From contig NZ_MPHJ01000016.1 in NCBI RefSeq assembly GCF_001957125.1, forward strand, positions 1-64,000: a stretch of 64,000 nt of DNA, given 5' to 3'. The translations under genes were made by a program, and so were the position numbers. The notes beneath the pieces were generated by a model. It was not told where the DNA came from and ran no database searches. It saw only the letters and a program-made list of their open reading frames with translations. Below, one piece after another: positions 62,189 to 64,000 of this stretch. How positions within the stretch are numbered: the stretch's first letter is position 1; every line of letters begins with the position of its first letter. Origin of the DNA: Shewanella sp. UCD-KL12 (GTDB lineage Bacteria; Pseudomonadota; Gammaproteobacteria; Enterobacterales; Shewanellaceae).

Positions 62189-64000
62189 TCATGCTTGCTC
62201 TGGTTTCAATAATTTCCCCTCAGGAAGCTCAAACTTTGCCACATATGGTGGCTTCGGTTTTAGCTCACAGGTCAAAGCCCACTTAGGAATTGCAAAAGCT
62301 TCAGAAATTGTAAGCCTGACTTCGCCCAGATCGAATGTAGTTTCGGCAAAATAATCAACTCCATCAATTATCAATTCAGTACCATCAAGTAATACTGATT
62401 GAAGTATAAGAGTTGGTTCGCCCTGTTCATTTTCAGCTGGCTCAGTAACGATTTCGACCTTTTTCATTTCGGTATCACCGGGGATAAACAGGAGGCGCTC
62501 ACGGTGAGCATGCAAGTGACTCCTTATAAAGGTTTTAGCTTCTAAGTAAGGTTCCTCCGTTATCAGACTTAATAGCTTATCAGCATAATCAAACTTGGCT
62601 TTATTTCGAAACTCTGAGTTGGAGTCAAAATAAACTTCGTAAAGCATCCCTGAAAGAATATGTTGAGCAGTTTCTTGCGGGAAAATAGCCAGGCGCCTAT
62701 GTAATGATGCAATATATTCCATTGCTTTTTGTGAATTACCACAAGCAGCTTGATAGATATTTCTGCCTAGCACAAAGCAAGATGATGGGGAAAGTTGTTG
62801 ATCTCTAAGAGTGCTAATTTTATATATTGCTGGATTCTGGCTGTACCAATTGTGACTCATTAGATCACGGATAATATTATTGATCTCAGAAGGCGCATCT
62901 ACCTGATAGTTTCTGTCCTGAAGGGCCTCTTCATCGTATACATAAGCAGGATTTTCAGGTTCAGCTTCCACTGCATCCTCAGCTCCAGCTTCCACTACAT
63001 CCTCAGCCACAACTTCCACTACATCCTCAGCCACAACTTCCACTGCATCCTCAGCTCCAGCTTCCGCTACATCCTCAGGTCCAGCTTCCACTACATCCTC
63101 AGCCACAACTTCCTCGGTCTCCTGTATATCAATCTGAATAGCACCCGCTAGATGAGTAAACCGAGTGGGATCCCCCTTAGAGAGACTTTCAACAAGAGTT
63201 GCAAGACTACAAATGGAAAAGTTTGAATGACCAACTTTTTGTGAAAATTCCGAAACCAACCTAGGATCAGCAATCTTGATCTCAGGTTTATTGTTGCCAA
63301 TTAACTTACGATTCCCAGCTGCAAGTACTGCACGCATTTTAGGAGCATAAACCCAGTCCGATTTCTCATCATTCGTTATAAAAAGTACCTTATCAAATGT
63401 GCCTTTTGTATCTACTGATTTCGAAAGGATTTCAAACCAAATTATAAGATCACCGAAACGATTCTCACCTTTACCATTATCCTGAAAACCTGGTGGCAGA
63501 CGATGTTCGAACCTTACATCTCCCTCTTTAGAAGCTCGTAAGCAAAGATTTGCAAGATCAGACTCAAGGACTACTTCAGAGAAATGATTCGTTATCTCCG
63601 CATGAATGTCACCGGGCTTAAACTGTTGCTTAAAAGCACAAGTGTACTGTTCCAACGAATCAATGGTATTGCGAAATCCTTCTAAAAATTCTGTGCGATT
63701 ACCTTGAAATGAGATTTTTTTGAGCAAGTCGTCATCAACAAATAAGGACGCTGTTTCATATAAGGCTTCATACGCTTTTTTCGCCTGAGAAGGCTCTTTA
63801 CTCTTATGCGTGTACGAATCAAGTTTATTAGTGGTGACACGGTTTAGGTACTCATTCGCTGCCCATCCAGGTAAGAATAGTCTTTTTTCTCCAATTATCG
63901 AATCAGACCAATAGAAGAACTCATTACGTGCGGTAGAATGAAGTTTATACAGATAGGCAAGAATATTAGTATCTATAAATACGAGAGTTTTTGGATCTTT
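62189..64000 (-). CDS. PIN-like-domain protein with acidic octapeptide-repeat linker (5' end outside window)
   Basis: The frame stays open to base 64000, 91 codons beyond TTG 63727, so the start lies outside and 603 residues are visible. The N-terminal part is a PIN-like nuclease domain (PIN_8/DUF4935 type). The first motif is VFIDTNILAYL (about 8-18), a conserved Glu lies in GWAANEYLNR, and late acidic positions are RFGDLIIWFEIL and LFITNDEKSDW. A linker of seven octapeptides such as EVVAEDVV and EAGAEDAV (nt 62948-63112) follows, then a C-terminal region of about 250 residues that I do not recognise, ending in a beta-rich, Glu-poor tail. PIN domains cut RNA; this family often turns up in accessory or defence-like loci. 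No partner gene is visible. Confidence 0.72.
   Translation of the reverse strand, partial: KDPKTLVFIDTNILAYLYKLHSTARNEFFYWSDSIIGEKRLFLPGWAANEYLNRVTTNKLDSYTHKSKEPSQAKKAYEALYETASLFVDDDLLKKISFQGNRTEFLEGFRNTIDSLEQYTCAFKQQFKPGDIHAEITNHFSEVVLESDLANLCLRASKEGDVRFEHRLPPGFQDNGKGENRFGDLIIWFEILSKSVDTKGTFDKVLFITNDEKSDWVYAPKMRAVLAAGNRKLIGNNKPEIKIADPRLVSEFSQKVGHSNFSICSLATLVESLSKGDPTRFTHLAGAIQIDIQETEEVVAEDVVEAGPEDVAEAGAEDAVEVVAEDVVEVVAEDVVEAGAEDAVEAEPENPAYVYDEEALQDRNYQVDAPSEINNIIRDLMSHNWYSQNPAIYKISTLRDQQLSPSSCFVLGRNIYQAACGNSQKAMEYIASLHRRLAIFPQETAQHILSGMLYEVYFDSNSEFRNKAKFDYADKLLSLITEEPYLEAKTFIRSHLHAHRERLLFIPGDTEMKKVEIVTEPAENEQGEPTLILQSVLLDGTELIIDGVDYFAETTFDLGEVRLTISEAFAIPKWALTCELKPKPPYVAKFELPEGKLLKPEQA
62948..63112 (-). 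repeat. Octapeptide (24-nt) repeat array in the PIN-like gene
   Basis: About seven consecutive 24-nt units encode alternating EVVAEDVV and EAGAEDAV-type octads, with EAGPEDVA and EAEPENPA variants. Every unit has E at 1 and E-D/N at 5-6. The unit length keeps the frame, so copy-number change would lengthen the linker without disrupting the protein. Confidence 0.85.

Overview
The window reads as a chromosomal stretch from a marine gammaproteobacterium, most likely a Shewanella. The main reason is the seven-gene BpfA/LapA adhesin operon in the order known from Shewanella (adhesin, ABC, HlyD, AggA, OmpA lipoprotein, BpfG, BpfD). Supporting signs are an enterobacterial-style ilvGMEDA operon with ilvC/ilvY, a Rep helicase, and many c-di-GMP proteins. 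The assignment comes from reading proteins, not from a database search.

Layout. 1-16050 (+): the 3' part of a giant RTX adhesin followed by its type I secretion system, a LapG-type periplasmic protease and a LapD-type c-di-GMP receptor. 16083-16915 (-): a tRNA operon Arg(CCG)-His(GTG)-Pro(TGG)-Pro(TGG), ending in about 100-bp repeats made of a tRNA 3'-end remnant plus a GAAA-loop hairpin. 17126-19756 (+): GAF-GAF-GGDEF-EAL protein. 19862-21874 (-): rep. 22123-27090 (+): a tetR-adaptor-RND efflux operon with a 20-bp palindromic operator on the tetR promoter and a tandem duplication that makes a 30-codon ORF. 27278-33176: ubiK, a DoxX/DUF417 membrane protein, creD, a PAP2 phosphatase, an Lrp regulator and an NSS transporter. 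33404-38614: a TetR / metallo-beta-lactamase-fold divergent pair sharing a palindrome, an OprC-type copper receptor and a class V aminotransferase. 38822-48525: the branched-chain amino acid region, ilvA-D-E-M-G with an ilvL leader peptide and attenuator, then ilvC and the divergent regulator ilvY. 48695-54141: a GGDEM-type cyclase, cysE, comM/yifB and two tandem YihG-like acyltransferases. 54191-60735: an NhaC antiporter and a lysine-catabolism group, in which a kinase-phospholyase fusion is divergent from the two saccharopine dehydrogenases. 61005-64000: a MazG-type pyrophosphohydrolase, a folded intergenic repeat, and the 3' part of a PIN-like-domain protein with an octapeptide-repeat linker.

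How the parts work together. BpfA is exported by the ABC/HlyD/AggA channel. BpfG would cut it from the surface unless BpfD, bound to c-di-GMP, sequesters BpfG. Two further GGDEF proteins in the window could feed that signal. The ilv block makes Ile/Val and carries its own attenuator and IlvY switch. The most unusual unit is at 55936-60735: a protein joining a hydroxylysine-kinase-like domain to a phospholyase-like aminotransferase sits head-to-head with saccharopine dehydrogenases, and both routes would meet at alpha-aminoadipate semialdehyde.
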